Made by a program: the position numbers and the translations under genes. A model generated the notes under the pieces. That model searched no databases, was not told the origin of the DNA, and saw only the letters and a program-made list of their open reading frames with translations. Positions 34,922 to 45,769 of a stretch of 64,000 nucleotides of DNA are shown here, in pieces; position 1 is the stretch's first letter; the number at the start of each line of letters is the position of its first letter. Origin of the DNA: Dryomyza anilis (Eukaryota > Arthropoda > Insecta > Diptera > Dryomyzidae); the NCBI GenBank assembly GCA_951804985.1, contig OX638133.1, forward strand, positions 76,514,367 through 76,578,366, read 5' to 3'.

Positions 34922-35290
34922 TTGCGTATCAGGGATAAAACCCTTTGGAAACTCGCTTCCAGTTTTGGTTCCAAGATTTTTAAAATAGCGATTCCGGTGC
35001 CGATTCAAGTTCCAACAACAACAAACAAATTATATGGGTTCCAATTCTGGTTTCAGTTTCACAAATTTTTTAATATCGTTTCCGATTCATTGCGATCCCT
35101 GACAATGACTAAAATATCGGTTCCGGTTCCAAGATTTTTAAAATAACGGTTTCGGTTCCGATTCTGATTCCAACAAAAAGAAAATTATATAAGTTCCGAT
35201 TCCGGTCCTCCCCTATTTTTCAATAACGTTTCGATTCCGGTTCCAAAAATAGAAACGGTCCCGATTCCGGTTGTTTTGGTCGCTTCGCCC
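34922..35290. repeat. GGTTCCGG-rich repeat, possible hAT-like end
   Basis: A unit of about 165 bp, recognised by 'ggttccaagatttttaaaata', occurs at about 34,968 and 35,126, surrounded by many gattccggttcc phrases. Terminal-like motifs cagggat (34,930) and atccctga (35,096) could be hAT-type ends, but no 8-bp duplication flanks them. Confidence 0.5.
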
Positions 35291-35299
35291 GTGCTAAGT

Positions 35300-37030
35300 T
35301 TTTGTAAATGCAAAAGTTTATATTTTTAAAGTATGGTTACATTCACGCCCCTATTGTCCTTCTACGTTACTATTAAAACTTTTGAAATGATCCTGTGTTT
35401 CAATTTGTACAACTCTTAGGAGGTCATTTATGGCATTTTTAATGTTTTGAAAGCAAAAAATATTAGTTTTAAGGTGAACCTATTATTTATTGCATAACAT
35501 TATGATTTTCATAATTAAACAAAAGTATATATCCATTATCAGACTTGATCTATAAATCTATGTCATTTATACGCATTTTTCAACATATATTGCTCCGAAA
35601 ACATATGAAATCAAATACTTTTAATATTTTTTATAAATGTATCTAAAAGTACACTTCTGTGGTAAGATTTTCTATGTATATAACATTTTTTGTATGCCTT
35701 GTTATTTAGGAGTTATGAACGTTTAAAATTGTTTGCTACGTTTCATCATTTTGGAAGTATGTTTTAAAGTGGCCTTACATTGTCTTAAAATGCTGCTGTT
35801 GTGGTGGACTATTTTCAACATGGAATGCACAATTTCTAAGCTCTAGAATAAAAGTAACATATTAAATTTTAATTATGTAGATTTTTTTTAGTTCCATATT
35901 AGCAAAAATATTGTGTTTGCTACGTTACACGAAATATAATTTATGCTTCCTGTCCGAACTACGTTAGCATAAAATGTAAAATTAAGCATAACAAATGGAT
36001 TTAATTGTTTATTTTAACAAAAGATAACACGAAGTCAGTGGTCTTACGACTGGACCCTCAAGAACTGCGAAAAAATTGGAACGCACTTAATACTTTTTTA
36101 AAACAAGTGGGAAAATTTAAGTCACATGGGCAGGACTTAAAATCGGTCGGACCCGACTATTGCATACCCTACACCTTGGTGGGGATAGTAATGTGTCATA
36201 TTTATTTGAATACCCAACTTTGAAAGTTAATAATTATGATGATCGCTCTCACATATATTACAAAATGTGGGCGTATTACGCCCATTTTTGTAACATATAT
36301 TTTTAGGTGAATTATAACAATTATTTTTCAATTTTATAACTATATCTTGAATACTTTTCCAGTTATTGGTTCCTCAGCTCATTTTCGTACTCAGAATAAT
36401 TTTTTCGCATTCTCATATATACTTTTCCATACCTGCCACGCCTTCTAAGAGACGTTACAATATCTGCACAAACTTATTATACCCTGTAGGGTATAATTAA
36501 TTACAAAGTGGAATGCGGTACAAATTATAAATCGTATCCTTGGTTTTATGTGTTAATAGTGACGATTGCTCCATCAATCACTTAAATTTGGTGGAGCGAC
36601 GCAATATCACGGATACTTTTCGCACTATCCCTACTTCTTTTTCTTTCGCCGCTCCTTCTGGGCAGATGCTCTTTGTTTCTTGAAATCTTCAAATTTCTTC
36701 AACTTTTCAATTTGTCGATGAACTTCTTGTTTCTCTGAGCCTTGCTCAGGTTTTCCAAAACATCAAACGTATGTTAAAGGTTTGAATATTTATAATATTT
36801 GTTTATCGATAAAAAAATGTTTGCCACGTTACAAATCCTTTTTGGCTATGTACACAGACACTAATAATTACACTTCTAATTTTTTATTATCTTTCGAAAA
36901 TAGACTAAAATTACTCGAAGAAAATTAGGTCATCCACTTATACGGACGTGCTAGATTTTGTAGTAAAAAAACTTTTTAGAATTTTTGTTTGCTACGTTAC
37001 TTTAAAAAAAAAATGCGGTCAAATTCTTTT
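35300..37030. repeat. GCTACGTTAC dispersed repeat, interrupted
   Basis: Motifs ctacgtt(t/a)ac or gctacgtt recur near 35,372, 35,734, 35,920, 35,960, 36,825 and 36,990. Phrases at 35,705-35,762 match the repeat at 4,445-4,510. Mini-me element E sits inside, at 36,104. No coding content is recognised. 36,540-36,760 is slightly less AT-rich and may be host-derived. Confidence 0.45.
36104..36492 (-). mobile_element. mini-me/DINE-1-like element E, degenerate
   Basis: A strongly eroded minus copy. It has the start (gtgggaaaatttaagtcacatggg), the hairpin (cggtcggacccgact), ataccctacaccttggtgggg, the 'gggcgtattacgcccattttt' block and the end (ccctgtagggtata). Core and microsatellite are deleted. Confidence 0.75.
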
Positions 37031-37501
37031 TCGTTTAAAATGCTAATAAGATTATTTTTCTTCAAATATTTCATTTAGTTCTTTACAATTTTCTTAATTC
37101 TATCTACGAACAGTTGATAACACGAAAAAAAAACAATTAATTGAATACAACACAACTTTTTGTTGAGCGTTGAATTTTTTTTAATTATTATTTTTTAGGA
37201 GGCAACCAATAAACTATGCTAAATTCACGATGCAAAGAAATAATTTCGCGATGGTATTAGTGTCAATCGTTACTTTGGAATGTGTACAAACTACAATTAA
37301 TAAAAAACCTGCGAAATTTGAAAAAAAAATATTTTTTCTGTTATTTCATTTTTTGCGTTTTGGGCCATATAAGAAAATTAAAATTAAAAATCAAATACGA
37401 GACATTGTATTTAACCTGAAGACTTAAAGAGCGATTAGTAAAAAGAAAGTAAAAGTCCTCATACAATTATGGACCTAGTTTAACATATCATATATACGTT
37501 T
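37031..37501. other. AT-rich stretch
   Basis: Nothing recognised. Confidence 0.45.
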
Positions 37502-38105
37502 TTATACCCTACACCTATGAGGTACAGGGTATATTAACTTTGTGCATATATTGTAACGCCCCTTAGGAGGCGTGTCCGGTATGGAAAAGTATATATATTC
37601 TTGATCAGCATCACAACCCGAGTCCGTTTAGCCATGTCCGTCTGTCTGTCTGTCTGTCCGTCTTGCTGTCTTGCTGTCTTGCTGTCCGAATACAGAATAA
37701 CTTGAGAAATACTGATCAGAATGCGATGAAATTTCGTCTCAATATATTTTAGCCAAAAGTAGGAACTGAGTTTGAAAATGAGCCAAATCGGTCAACGGCC
37801 ACGCCCACCTCCCATACAAGTCACTTTTTTATAACTCTTTCGGAACTAATAACTCGAAAAGTATTCAAGGTATAGTTATAAAATTTAAAAGGTATTGATA
37901 AAATTCACCTATAAATATGTGCTATAAAAATGGGCGTGATCCGCCCACTTTTTTTTTTCATTATTTCCCGGGTTTTCATAGTGGAAATTTGATCCGTAAA
38001 TTATTAAAATCAAATCTATGAAATATTAGCCTTTCAAAATTTTAAATATAGGCGTGGTCCGCCCAATTATATTTTTCAATTTTTTTTTTAGTTTTTTATA
38101 CTTTT
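37502..38105 (+). mobile_element. mini-me/DINE-1-like element F (right-truncated)
   Basis: A plus-oriented copy of the first ~600 bp of the element with a short GTCT/CTTGCTGT tract (37,636-37,687). It ends at the tttttatacttttataca junction where element G begins in the opposite orientation. Confidence 0.9.
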
Positions 38106-38115
38106 ATACAATTTT

Positions 38116-38817
38116 TATAGTCGGTCGGGCCCGACTATGGAATACCCTACACCTTTGGTGGGGATAAAAACCCTCAGAATATTATTCATATATCAGAAAT
38201 TTACGTCTTATATCCCCATAAATTAAAAAAATTATGTAAAGAATAAAAAACTAAAAAAAAATTTGAAAAATGTAATTGGGCGGACCACGCCTATATTTTG
38301 AAAGGCTAATATTTCATAGATTTGATTTTAATAATTTACGGATCAATTTTCCACTATGAAAACACGGGAAATAAGGAAACAAAAAAGTGGGCGGCTCACG
38401 CCCATTTTTGGACCACATAGTTTTAGGTGAATTATAACAATATGTTTTAAATTTTATAACTATACCTTAAATACTTTTCGAGTTATTAGTTCCGAAAGAG
38501 TTATATAAAAGTGACTTGTATGGGAGGTGGGCGTGTCCGTTGACCGATTTGGCTCATTTTCAAACTCAGTTCCTACTTTTGGCTCAAATATATTGAGACG
38601 AAATTTCATCGCATTCTGATCAGTATTTCTCAAGTTATTCTGTATTCGGACAGCAAGACAGCAAGACGGACAGACAGACGGACATGGCTAAACGGACTCG
38701 GGTAGTGATGCTGATCAAGAATATATATACTTTTCCATACCGGACACGCCTCCTAAGGGGCGTTACAATATATGCACAAAGTTAATATACCCTGTACCTC
38801 ATAGGTGTAGGGTATAA
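38116..38817 (-). mobile_element. mini-me/DINE-1-like element G
   Basis: A minus-oriented copy starting at the atagtcgg hairpin and ending gtagggtata. Together with F it forms a ~1.3-kb inverted repeat with almost no spacer. Confidence 0.9.
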
Positions 38818-38939
38818 TAATATAAATTCATGTGAATTCAACAAAAATACTTATGATTTTACATGAATTATGATTTTGACATGAACCAATGATATGTGCT
38901 CCAACTAAAATTCGATTTCAAAGCGAATTCCACTAATTC

Positions 38940-39150
38940 TACTTAAATTACCAGCGCTGTAAGCGAATACACACACACCCCTCGCTGTCAGTGAATACAC
39001 ACACCACGCGGTAAGCGAATACAATCAAGCCAGCAAATGCGATTGCTAATATGAAAATGTGTACGCTAACTCAATTAATAATTTAGTCGGCGCAGTTTTT
39101 GCAAAAATTTAATTGTATTGATGTATTTTTGACTATATTATGATACTATT
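38940..39150 (+). repeat. Dispersed repeat, copy shared with 46.2 kb
   Basis: Phrases gctgtaagcgaatacacac, gcgattgctaatatgaa, gtacgctaa, attaataatttagtc and gcgcagttt occur in the same order at 46,245-46,400. Includes three rough copies of 'gtaagcgaatacac'. Class unknown. Confidence 0.65.
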
Positions 39151-40380
39151 GCATTCATAAAAATCATTATGTAGATAGACAATTATTAAAATGAAAATAT
39201 AATGATAATAGTAATATTTTTTTGGTTTTAAATTGATGGCATTGATGCAGCGGTGATCAATAAAAAGTTCTTTAAAAGGGAAAAGCATCTTAAGTTTGAG
39301 AAAATATTCAAATGTCCTTTTAGTAAATCTCAGTTTTTAAAAAACATAATACACAGATAGAAAACAATTATATGTTTGTTTAAAAGAATTTATACCAAAA
39401 ACCTTTTTAACATGATATAAACATTAATATTTGATTCCAGTAAATTAAGTAATTACCTCATGATACGTATTAAAACAAAATAACTAAAAAATGACCAAAT
39501 TCGGATAATCATACACTCCATTCCGTACTATGCACATCAACATCTGTAGCAGGTGCAAATTGCTGCAATGTGGCATAATTATGCAATATATTTGCACATT
39601 TCCAGCTGTTTTCCTCGACCTTAATCTAAGCCTTAAACCAGGCTTTAACGCCTACACGACCATCGCCCACAGTCACACTTCTCGGTTCTACAAACCGATA
39701 CGGATACCTCTCCCTGTTGCTCTTCTTCTCATTCACTATTTCACTCACTCACTTGCTCACTTACTCTTACAGTCAGTTGATATGGTCTACTGGCTTCCAG
39801 CACTCTTTCGTTGAATTTAATATAACGTCCATGTCTACTTTTTTATTATTTATAATTTTTTGCATTTTCTTTTTTGTTTTTTTGTTGTGATGTGTTGTGT
39901 TGCATTTTTCGTTATTACTATGTTATTGTTGGGCACGCTTAATCCTTGCCACATCCTGTGGCTTTATACGTTCAGCTGGGTGGCTGTGATATTGACGCTG
40001 TTTACAGCAGCAGGTAGGTAACAACAAATGGCTTATTTTGCCTGGATTATAATTTTGAGTTATTGAAGTTAATTTTGTAGCTGTCTGTAGTTAACTTGTT
40101 TGTTTGTTGTCGATATTGGTTAAATTTTAAGTACAATTCATGTCACGGAAAATATGGTTGAACATTTCATTGCAAATTTAAAATAAAGATAGGACTATTA
40201 ATTATATATTATTTTAATCTAATACGTATACTCTTAAAATAAAAAATATTTACATATTTAGATGTTTTATAAAAAAAGATATTTTAGCATTTAATAATAT
40301 TAATTGAAAATTTGTGACAAAATAAATTTTTGTTCGGAATCTGTAGTTTTACTGCACAATTGAATATTAAGTGAAATTTT
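39151..40380. other. AT-rich, then host-like region
   Basis: 39,510-40,030 has mixed composition (tgcaggtgcaaattgctgcaatg-type texture) and no match elsewhere in the window. A 94-codon frame at 39,530-39,814 has no recognisable domain. Likely host non-coding DNA. Confidence 0.4.
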
Positions 40381-40884
40381 TAATTTTAAGTGTATCTTTG
40401 TATTTTTTAAGCGAACATTTTGATTTTTAGCGTGCATTTGTATTTTTAATGAACATTTGAATTGTTAGTGGTAATTTTAACTTTCAGTGAACGTTTGTAT
40501 TTTTAGTGAACATTTGTATTTTTAGTGAAATCTTATTTTTTTTTTATTGAAAATTTGTATTTTTAGAGAATATTTGAATTTTTAGTGAACATTTGAATTT
40601 TTAATGAACATTTTAATTTTTTGTGAACATTTGGAATTTTTAGTGAACATTTGTATTTTTAGTGAACATTTGATTTTTTAGTAAATATATGAATATTTGA
40701 GTGAACATCTAGCTGTATTTTTAGAGAATATTTGAATTTTTAGTGAACATTTGAATTTTTAATGAACATTTGAATTTTTTGTGAACATTTGGAATTTTTA
40801 GTGAACATTTGAATTTATATGAATATTTGAATGTTTTGTGAACATTTGAATTTTTAGTGAAATTTTATTTTTTTAAGGCTCGAA

Positions 40885-41020
40885 TACACGATAGAGAAAT
40901 GAGCTAGAGATAGAGAAAAAAATCTACTGTAGAGCTCCCTACCGTATGTAGTGTTTACACAACTCTATGAGATTGTTTGCTTTATTTTCCTCTACCTCTA
41001 GCTATTTTCTTTATCGTGTA
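40885..41020. mobile_element. 136-bp foldback inside minisatellite
   Basis: TACACGATAGAGAAATGAGC with the following agagatagag at the left is mirrored by the complement ending ttatcgtgta at 41,020 (about 27 of 31 positions). Non-coding. Minisatellite resumes on both sides. Confidence 0.75.
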
Positions 41021-41290
41021 AACTCTCCCTCATTGAACATTTGTATATTTAGAGAATATTTGAATTTTTAGTGAACATTTTCATTTTTATGAACATTTAA
41101 ATTTTTAGTAAACATTTTATTCTTCAGTAATACACATTTAAATTTTTTGAGAGCAATTGTATTTTTAGTGAACATTGAAATTTTAAGTGAATATGTATAT
41201 TATTGAAAATTTTTAGTAAACATTTGAATATAACTGAACATCGCTTTTTAGTAAAAGTAAGAACTTTTAGTGAACATTTGAATTTTTAAA

Positions 41291-41577
41291 TTGTTGTTTG
41301 TTTTTGGACCTAAAATAGAGTTATTGCAAAAATATTGTTTTTGCGGGCCAGATAAAAAGTGCTATGTACTGGGGATTGAAACAAACAACAATTGACAATA
41401 ACAAAAAGTTGTTGGCTGACCGTACAGCTGTTTCGGAAGCTGCCAAGCTTCCTCATCAGCGGTCTTCTGCACAATGTCTGCATAGTAGAGCCTATAAGAT
41501 CATTTCATGCACACAAAAATCAGGTAAAACATGCAAAAATTGCACCAACTTTATGCTTGTCAATTGTTGTTGTCACA
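41291..41577 (-). mobile_element. Unnamed insert carrying a hammerhead ribozyme
   Basis: About 285 bp of unrelated, less AT-rich sequence inside the minisatellite. It has two perfect inverted repeats: 41,291-41,303 with 41,379-41,391 (13 bp), and 41,384-41,398 with 41,557-41,571 (15 bp). The latter pair flanks the ribozyme. No protein-coding signature is visible. Penelope-like retroelements and retrozymes carry ribozymes of this form, so it may be a terminal fragment of one; that is inference. Confidence 0.6.
41418..41464 (-). ncRNA. Hammerhead ribozyme (minimal, short stem III)
   Basis: Read on the minus strand from 41,464 to 41,418: stem I 5' strand GACCG; conserved CTGATGA; stem II GGAAGC, loop TTGGCA, GCTTCC (6 bp perfect); conserved GAAA; stem III CAG/CTG with no loop; cleavage triplet GUA (fits NUH); stem I 3' strand CGGTC, perfectly complementary to GACCG. 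All invariant core positions are present. Expected cleavage is between the A at 41,423 and the C at 41,422. A self-complementary, loopless stem III is typical of ribozymes in Penelope-like elements and amphibian satellites, which work best as dimers. Role: self-cleavage of the element's RNA. Confidence 0.92.
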
Positions 41578-42130
41578 TTTTGTGAACATTTGTATTTATA
41601 GTGAACATTTGAATTTTTGCATTTTTGTGAACATTTAAATTTTTAGTGATAATTAATATTTGTATTTTTATTAAACATTTTTTTAAACATGAATATTGGA
41701 AGTTTTATTGAACATTTGAATCTCTAGCGATCATTAGAATGTTAAATAAACATTTGAATTTTTAGTGAATATTAGAATATTTGGTGATCATTTGCATTTT
41801 CAGTGATCATTTTAATTTTTAATTAATATGTGATTTGTTAGTGAACATCTGTATTTTTTAGTGCACAATTTAATTTTCAGTGCACTTTTGAATTTTTAGA
41901 TATCATTTTTTTTTTTTGTAATTTTTTCATTTTAATTTTTACTGAACATTTAAATTTGATCTAAACATTTGAATTTTTTAAACATTTGTATTTGTTAGTA
42001 AATATTTTAATTTTGAATGATCATTTAAATTTTTAGTGCGTTCTAATTTTACTGAATATATGAATATTTATATATATAATATAAAATTTGAGTTTCTAGT
42101 AAAGATTTGAATATCTGGAGTCAAATATTT

Positions 42131-42442
42131 GAATTATTTCTATGGGCAATAAAAACTTAATTGTTCAATGAGCATTAAGAATTTAAATTTAAATATTTCA
42201 TATATTGAAATTTAAATAGTTTTAAAATAAACCCTTTAATAAATATCAATTGTGTTATCTAAATTCGTTGCTTTTAGTTGCTTGTTATAAATGATTTTAA
42301 TTATAAATTTTCATATTTTCATTGTTTTTTCCAATATATTTAATATTATTTCAAATTTGCATTTATGCAACAAATAGCGAAATTGTGAAGACACGATATT
42401 TTCCCAATGATCAGTTCCCCATCATGTAACTATAGTATAATA
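42131..42442. other. AT-rich stretch
   Basis: Tail of the minisatellite region, then featureless. Confidence 0.4.
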
Positions 42443-42752
42443 AAGGGTTTTTCAACAGGGACGCTACAAAAGTAGAGCGACAAGGACAGCAAACGACGCC
42501 ATATTTCTTGCCGCACTTTTGACATTTCTCTTCAGTAAGGTTTGCCATCTCATGATGGAAAGATACACGAGCCAACAACGTGTCAAAATTATTAAAATTT
42601 AATACCGAAATTCAAATTCGTATATCTTTCCATCATGAATGCCAAACCTTACTGAAGAGAAATGTCAAAAGAGCGACAAGAAATATGGCGTCGTTTGCTG
42701 TCCCTGTCGCTCTACTTTTGTAGCGTCCCTGTAGCGTCCCTGAAAAACCCTT
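42443..42752. mobile_element. 310-bp palindromic MITE, copy 1
   Basis: Begins AAGGGTTTTTCA and ends TGAAAAACCCTT, flanked by TA on both sides, as in Tc1/mariner-type insertions. The arms are inverted over nearly the whole length (aggacgctac, ctctacttttgtagcg, atatggcgtcgtttgctgtcc, aatgtcaaaag, ggtttgcc, tctttccatcatga). It encodes no protein. The right end shows a partial duplication of 'gtagcgtccct'. The second copy lies at 47,963. Confidence 0.88.
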
Positions 42753-42787
42753 TACTAGTACTAGTATAAATTTTAGAAGGCTATATC

Positions 42788-43107
42788 GTAGCCGCGGTAG
42801 CTCAGTGGTTAGTGCGTTGGACTTCGAGCCGAAAGGTCCCCGGTTCAAGCCTGGACTGGGGCTAACAACATCTTTTCATAGAAACATTTTTCTATACCGC
42901 GCTACCTCTCGGCAATAAATGGCAAACCTACGAGAGTAAAACATTGCCTATGAAAAGCACTCACCCGCCGTTCAGATTCGGCAATAAACTGTAGGTCCCA
43001 CCACTTTGAGTACAAATATAATAAGCACAGCTCAACAAGGTGAGAGAGCTTGGCCTAAGTTATTATAGGACTGTAGTGCCAAACTATTATTATTATTATA
43101 TTATTAT
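42788..43107 (+). mobile_element. tRNA-derived SINE with (ATT)n tail, copy 2
   Basis: Same family as 12,010-12,311: A box tagctcagtgg, B box ggttcaagcct, same body, (ATT)n tail at about 43,086-43,110. It has an extra ~35 bp near 43,005-43,035 relative to copy 1. The flanks share tatatc (42,782-42,787 and 43,108-43,113), a probable short target-site duplication. Confidence 0.88.
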
Positions 43108-43274
43108 TATATCTTAAAATACTAAAATTCAGTTTTACATGAGTTTAATCGAACCAAAGTTTCATTGTTGCAACCGAAATACTTTTGTTGTAACCTCATA
43201 TCATTAAAATGAACGTACCTTATTTTACTAAAACCGAAATATTAGTGCATTTTCACATCTAATCTAATTGAAGT

Positions 43275-43390
43275 TTGCGACAACCTCATGCTCACCGACT
43301 TCGAGATTGTCACGACCTAATGATCAACGACTTGGAAGTTACCACAACCGCATGCTCATCGACAAGGAGGTTGCCAGAACTAAATCAGGA
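43275..43390. repeat. ~35-bp minisatellite, three units
   Basis: Units read roughly acaacctcatgctcaccgac, then ttcgagattgtcac, and recur twice with changes (gatcaacgacttggaagtt; gctcatcgacaaggaggtt). Confidence 0.7.
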
Positions 43391-44982
43391 GGTTGTAAAT
43401 AAATAATTCGGTAGCCGCAACTAATCATTTTTTTATATGTAGAAAAGAAGACTTCAAATAAATAAAAAAAAACATGTTTTGTTCAAGATTATTATATATT
43501 TAAAAGGCTGCCTATTAAAAATACCCCTTATTAACATAGTCACTACATAAAATATTCCATATTATTTGTATTTCCAGTTTATGTATAGTTTTTTATTTTA
43601 TTGAAAACATTAAAAATTTCGACATAAACTTAAAAACGTTTTGCATTGCAGGTGAATTACTTTGATAGTCTTAACATAAATATTATATGTAACATATGTG
43701 TGTGTGTGTTTGTAAATAGCCATATATATTGTTAATTAGTTGTTTAATATTTATACGCAATTAACGCATTGCCGCAACAGCGTTGAATTGCTCAAAAGGC
43801 AATAATTACAGTAATTTTTCGCATGAAATAAATACCAGCTACACACAAATCCTTTTGCATACTTTTTAATACTTTATTTTATTTTACTTTATTTTTTTGT
43901 AATATATATTTTTTGTTTTTCTTTACTTGTTCAGTTCAAATTTTTATACAGCTGTTCTTGCTAATGGACAACATATACGTTTTAATGAGTAGCCTGCGCG
44001 TGAACTGCAAATTTATTTAATACCTTTTGCTGCTGTTTATTTGCTTAATTTGAAATATTTAATTAATTTGTTTTTTTTTTAGTTTGAAACAACGAATGTG
44101 TGTAATTAAAGAGTAGCATTTATTTTCTTTCACATATATTTAATTCCATTTGTTGTTTTAAAATTACATTAATTATTGACATTGAATAAAATACAATGCT
44201 GACAGCTAATTATTGAATTTTTATTTGTATTTTAAATATGTCATAAAAATAACAATAATAAATAACAATTTAAAAAATAGGTAATATATTTTTTTTTTAC
44301 TTATACACTGAGCCTAAAAAACCAAAATTTTTTTTTTTTTAAACTATAATTTAAAATTGTACACAAATAAAAATATTGGATGTCAATACAGCACCAAATT
44401 AGTTAATTCATAACAATAGTTATTTTTATTAATATAGTTAATTGGATAAACGAATTATTTAATCAATTCACTTCTGGGTTGTTGTATATGCTAATACATA
44501 GCATACACACGAACCGACACTGTTTAACAAACACTAGACAGTTTTACGGAGACTACACAATTTTAGAGACACTACACAGTTTTACAGACAATGAACAGTT
44601 TCAGATACACTACACAGTTTTACTGGTACTATTGACCGATATTACTTTACATTGGTTCATCGCAACGAGTGTTGGCCTTTTCGGCTCGTTTTTTTTTTAC
44701 ATTATGAGTATATAATGAGTTTTCTTCTCTCTAATTTGTGTTTAACATTTTCTTTCATTATATATTGCTCTTTCTTCAATGGTGACGTGAAAGTTGTTCA
44801 TACTTCGAACAACAAACAGTCGCGGAATGAAGTTAGTATCTACTATATATTTGTGAATGTTCGGCTAAACTGAATTGAATAACTTTGTCACAATGTATAT
44901 GTTGGGTCTGGATAGAGTATAGGCTATATCTTGATGAGATTTGTGGACTCGAGGAGACTCCTCCCATATAACCTTTAAATTA
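43391..44982. other. AT-rich region, partly host-like
   Basis: No genes or repeat boundaries were recognised. 44,510-44,630 has four spaced copies of 'actacacagtttta' type phrases, a small degenerate tandem repeat. A (TG)n tract lies near 43,700. Confidence 0.4.
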
Positions 44983-45504
44983 ACCAGTTGGGAAGGTTAT
45001 ATCACATGGGAAATTTTAAAGTAGGTGTTATTATGATAGTTGGGATTATCAAAATTATAGTCGGTCTAAGCCGACTATAAATACCCTACACATATGTGTG
45101 GTTACCATTCAAAGTGATATATAGGTCACCAGGGTATACGAATCCTGAAAATAACTACAAACATTCAATCGCTGAAGAATTTCCATTCATTTGATACCCA
45201 TATTTACAAATGGGTAGGTGTACCGAATTTCGATTTCTTTTTTGTGAACCACAAGTCTTTTCGGCGGAAAACATTATTATCATGTATTTGAGCATGATAT
45301 CAATATATATTTGACCAAAAAAGTTTACCTAAGCACGTATACATAAAAATTGATCTTTATATGTACATTTTATATGAGGTATTTGAACATAAGTGGTCGG
45401 ATCATAGGTCACAATGGACGCACATACAGCGTAGGTATATAAGTAATCTAAGTTATAAGTTTCATTTATCTAGCTCTTCAATTTTAAAAGTAGTAGGGAT
45501 TTCA

Positions 45505-45550
<46 letters not shown>

Positions 45551-45721
45551 GGACGGACAGACGGACAGACAGACGGACAGACGGACATCGCTAAATCGAC
45601 TCAGGAGGTCATGCTGATCAAGAATATATATACTTTTCCATACCGGAGATGCTTCCTTCTGGGTGTTACAAACGGCGTACCAAACTGAATATACCCTTTC
45701 ACTCTTAGTGTAGGGTATAAA
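44983..45721 (-). mobile_element. Divergent mini-me/DINE-1-like element H
   Basis: It shares only the key landmarks with the other copies: the start (cagttgggaaggttatatcacatggg), the hairpin (atagtcggtctaagccgactat), a long (CAGA)n/(CGGA)n tract at 45,506-45,588, the core (atgctgatcaagaatatatatacttttccataccgg) and the end (gtgtagggtata). The interior is unrelated in detail, so it represents a separate subfamily. Confidence 0.85.
45506..45588. repeat. (CAGA)n/(CGGA)n microsatellite
   Basis: Tetranucleotide tract inside mini-me H: pure CAGA, then an alternating CAGA/CGGA section. Confidence 0.9.
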
Positions 45722-45769
45722 AACACATTATATCAGCAATAAGGATAGTAAATTTAATGAAATTTTGGT

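Larger units (their letters stand above)
40380..42130 (+). repeat. 18-19-bp minisatellite array, interrupted twice
   Basis: Dozens of degenerate copies of TTTTTAGTGAACATTTGAA, with variants gaacatttgtat and gatcatttg. A 136-bp foldback (40,885-41,020) and an insert with a hammerhead ribozyme (about 41,291-41,577) interrupt it. The inverse-complement unit forms the array at 47,690-48,640. Confidence 0.9.

Noticed and set aside
34930..35102. hAT element bounded by CAGGGAT and ATCCCTG
   Set aside because: Terminal match is only about 7 bp and the flanks show no 8-bp duplication; kept only as a repeat.
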